A stretch of DNA of 5,239 bases, from the NCBI GenBank assembly GCA_046153685.1, contig JBJXGH010000146.1, positions 1-5,239 of the forward strand, given 5' to 3'. The stretch comes from CAMAPP01 sp046153685. GTDB lineage: Bacteria > Pseudomonadota > Alphaproteobacteria > CADEGL01. Each line of letters begins with the position of its first letter. Positions within the stretch are counted from its first letter, which is position 1. A model generated the notes under the pieces. That model did no database searches. It had not been told where the DNA came from and saw nothing but the letters and a program-made list of their open reading frames with translations. The translations under genes were made by a program, and so were the position numbers. Below, one piece after another: positions 5,143-5,239 of the stretch.

Positions 5143-5239
5143 GGCTGGTTGCTACCCGCACGCTGATGATGCATAGGCGGTCTCCCCGTTCCGTGGTGAC
5201 GACGTAGAGGATGCGATCACGGGGCGAGGCCGCCAAGGT
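5111..5239 (-). CDS. brnT: BrnT-type toxin, RelE-fold ribonuclease (C-terminal 42 residues only)
   Basis: The frame enters from beyond the right window edge and ends with TAA at 5111-5113. The visible 42 residues include RDRILYVVTTERGDRLCIIS (fragment positions 7-26) and continue SVRVATSHERRIYEE (26-40). This matches the BrnT C-terminal pattern of a strand pair VVxTERGxRxRIIS followed by ARxATxxERRxYE. BrnT proteins are RelE-like ribonucleases that stop translation when free of antitoxin. The Arg in SVR and the HERRIYE helix, conserved in the family, are present; the usual Ala before that Arg is Val. The N-terminal half, start codon and promoter lie outside the window, so integrity of the toxin cannot be judged. 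The antitoxin gene overlaps its 3' end on the same strand. Confidence 0.82.
   Translation of the reverse strand, partial: TLAASPRDRILYVVTTERGDRLCIISVRVATSHERRIYEEEP

Noticed and set aside
4480..5166. Plus-strand 228-codon frame
   Set aside because: It is antisense to the brn pair and the remnant, changes composition along its length and shows no domain.

Overview
The window reads as chromosomal DNA of a high-GC bacterium, most probably an alphaproteobacterium. The coding regions use G or C at nearly every third codon position, and the gene families present are common in that class. No marker gene is present, so this assignment is an inference.

Left part (1-4024): three complete or nearly complete metabolic genes. 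A serine alpha/beta hydrolase of the monoacylglycerol lipase/lysophospholipase type runs rightwards and enters from outside the window. A 552-residue patatin-like phospholipase runs leftwards and meets it tail to tail, the two stop codons sharing one CTAG. Upstream of the patatin gene, on the same strand and 86 bp away, lies a 452-residue metal-dependent amidohydrolase of the AtzA/TrzN/SsnA-like superfamily. The last two probably form a short leftward operon, with a GC-rich hairpin in the gap. Both enzymes depart from the textbook active-site motifs of their families.

Middle (4025-4374): 350 bp without a gene. It holds the amidohydrolase ribosome binding site, a weak candidate promoter, a perfect 16-bp palindrome just upstream of that promoter, a degenerate tandem array with a 10-11 bp period, and a promoter for the following tRNA.

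Right part (4375-5239): a complete tRNA-Arg(CCG) gene with encoded CCA, then an abrupt drop in GC for about 160 bp, a hairpin that may end the tRNA transcript, a short leftward coding remnant (perhaps the tail of a type I restriction specificity subunit), and a leftward BrnT/BrnA-type toxin-antitoxin pair, with the toxin cut by the window edge. A tRNA 3' end, changed base composition, a gene remnant and a toxin-antitoxin module are together what the edge of a genomic island integrated at a tRNA gene looks like. No integrase or second attachment site is visible here, so the island is inferred.

No wholly new system is evident. The most interesting points are the atypical BrnA antitoxin, the amidohydrolase lacking the usual HxxE glutamate, and the unexplained 10-11 bp repeat array.
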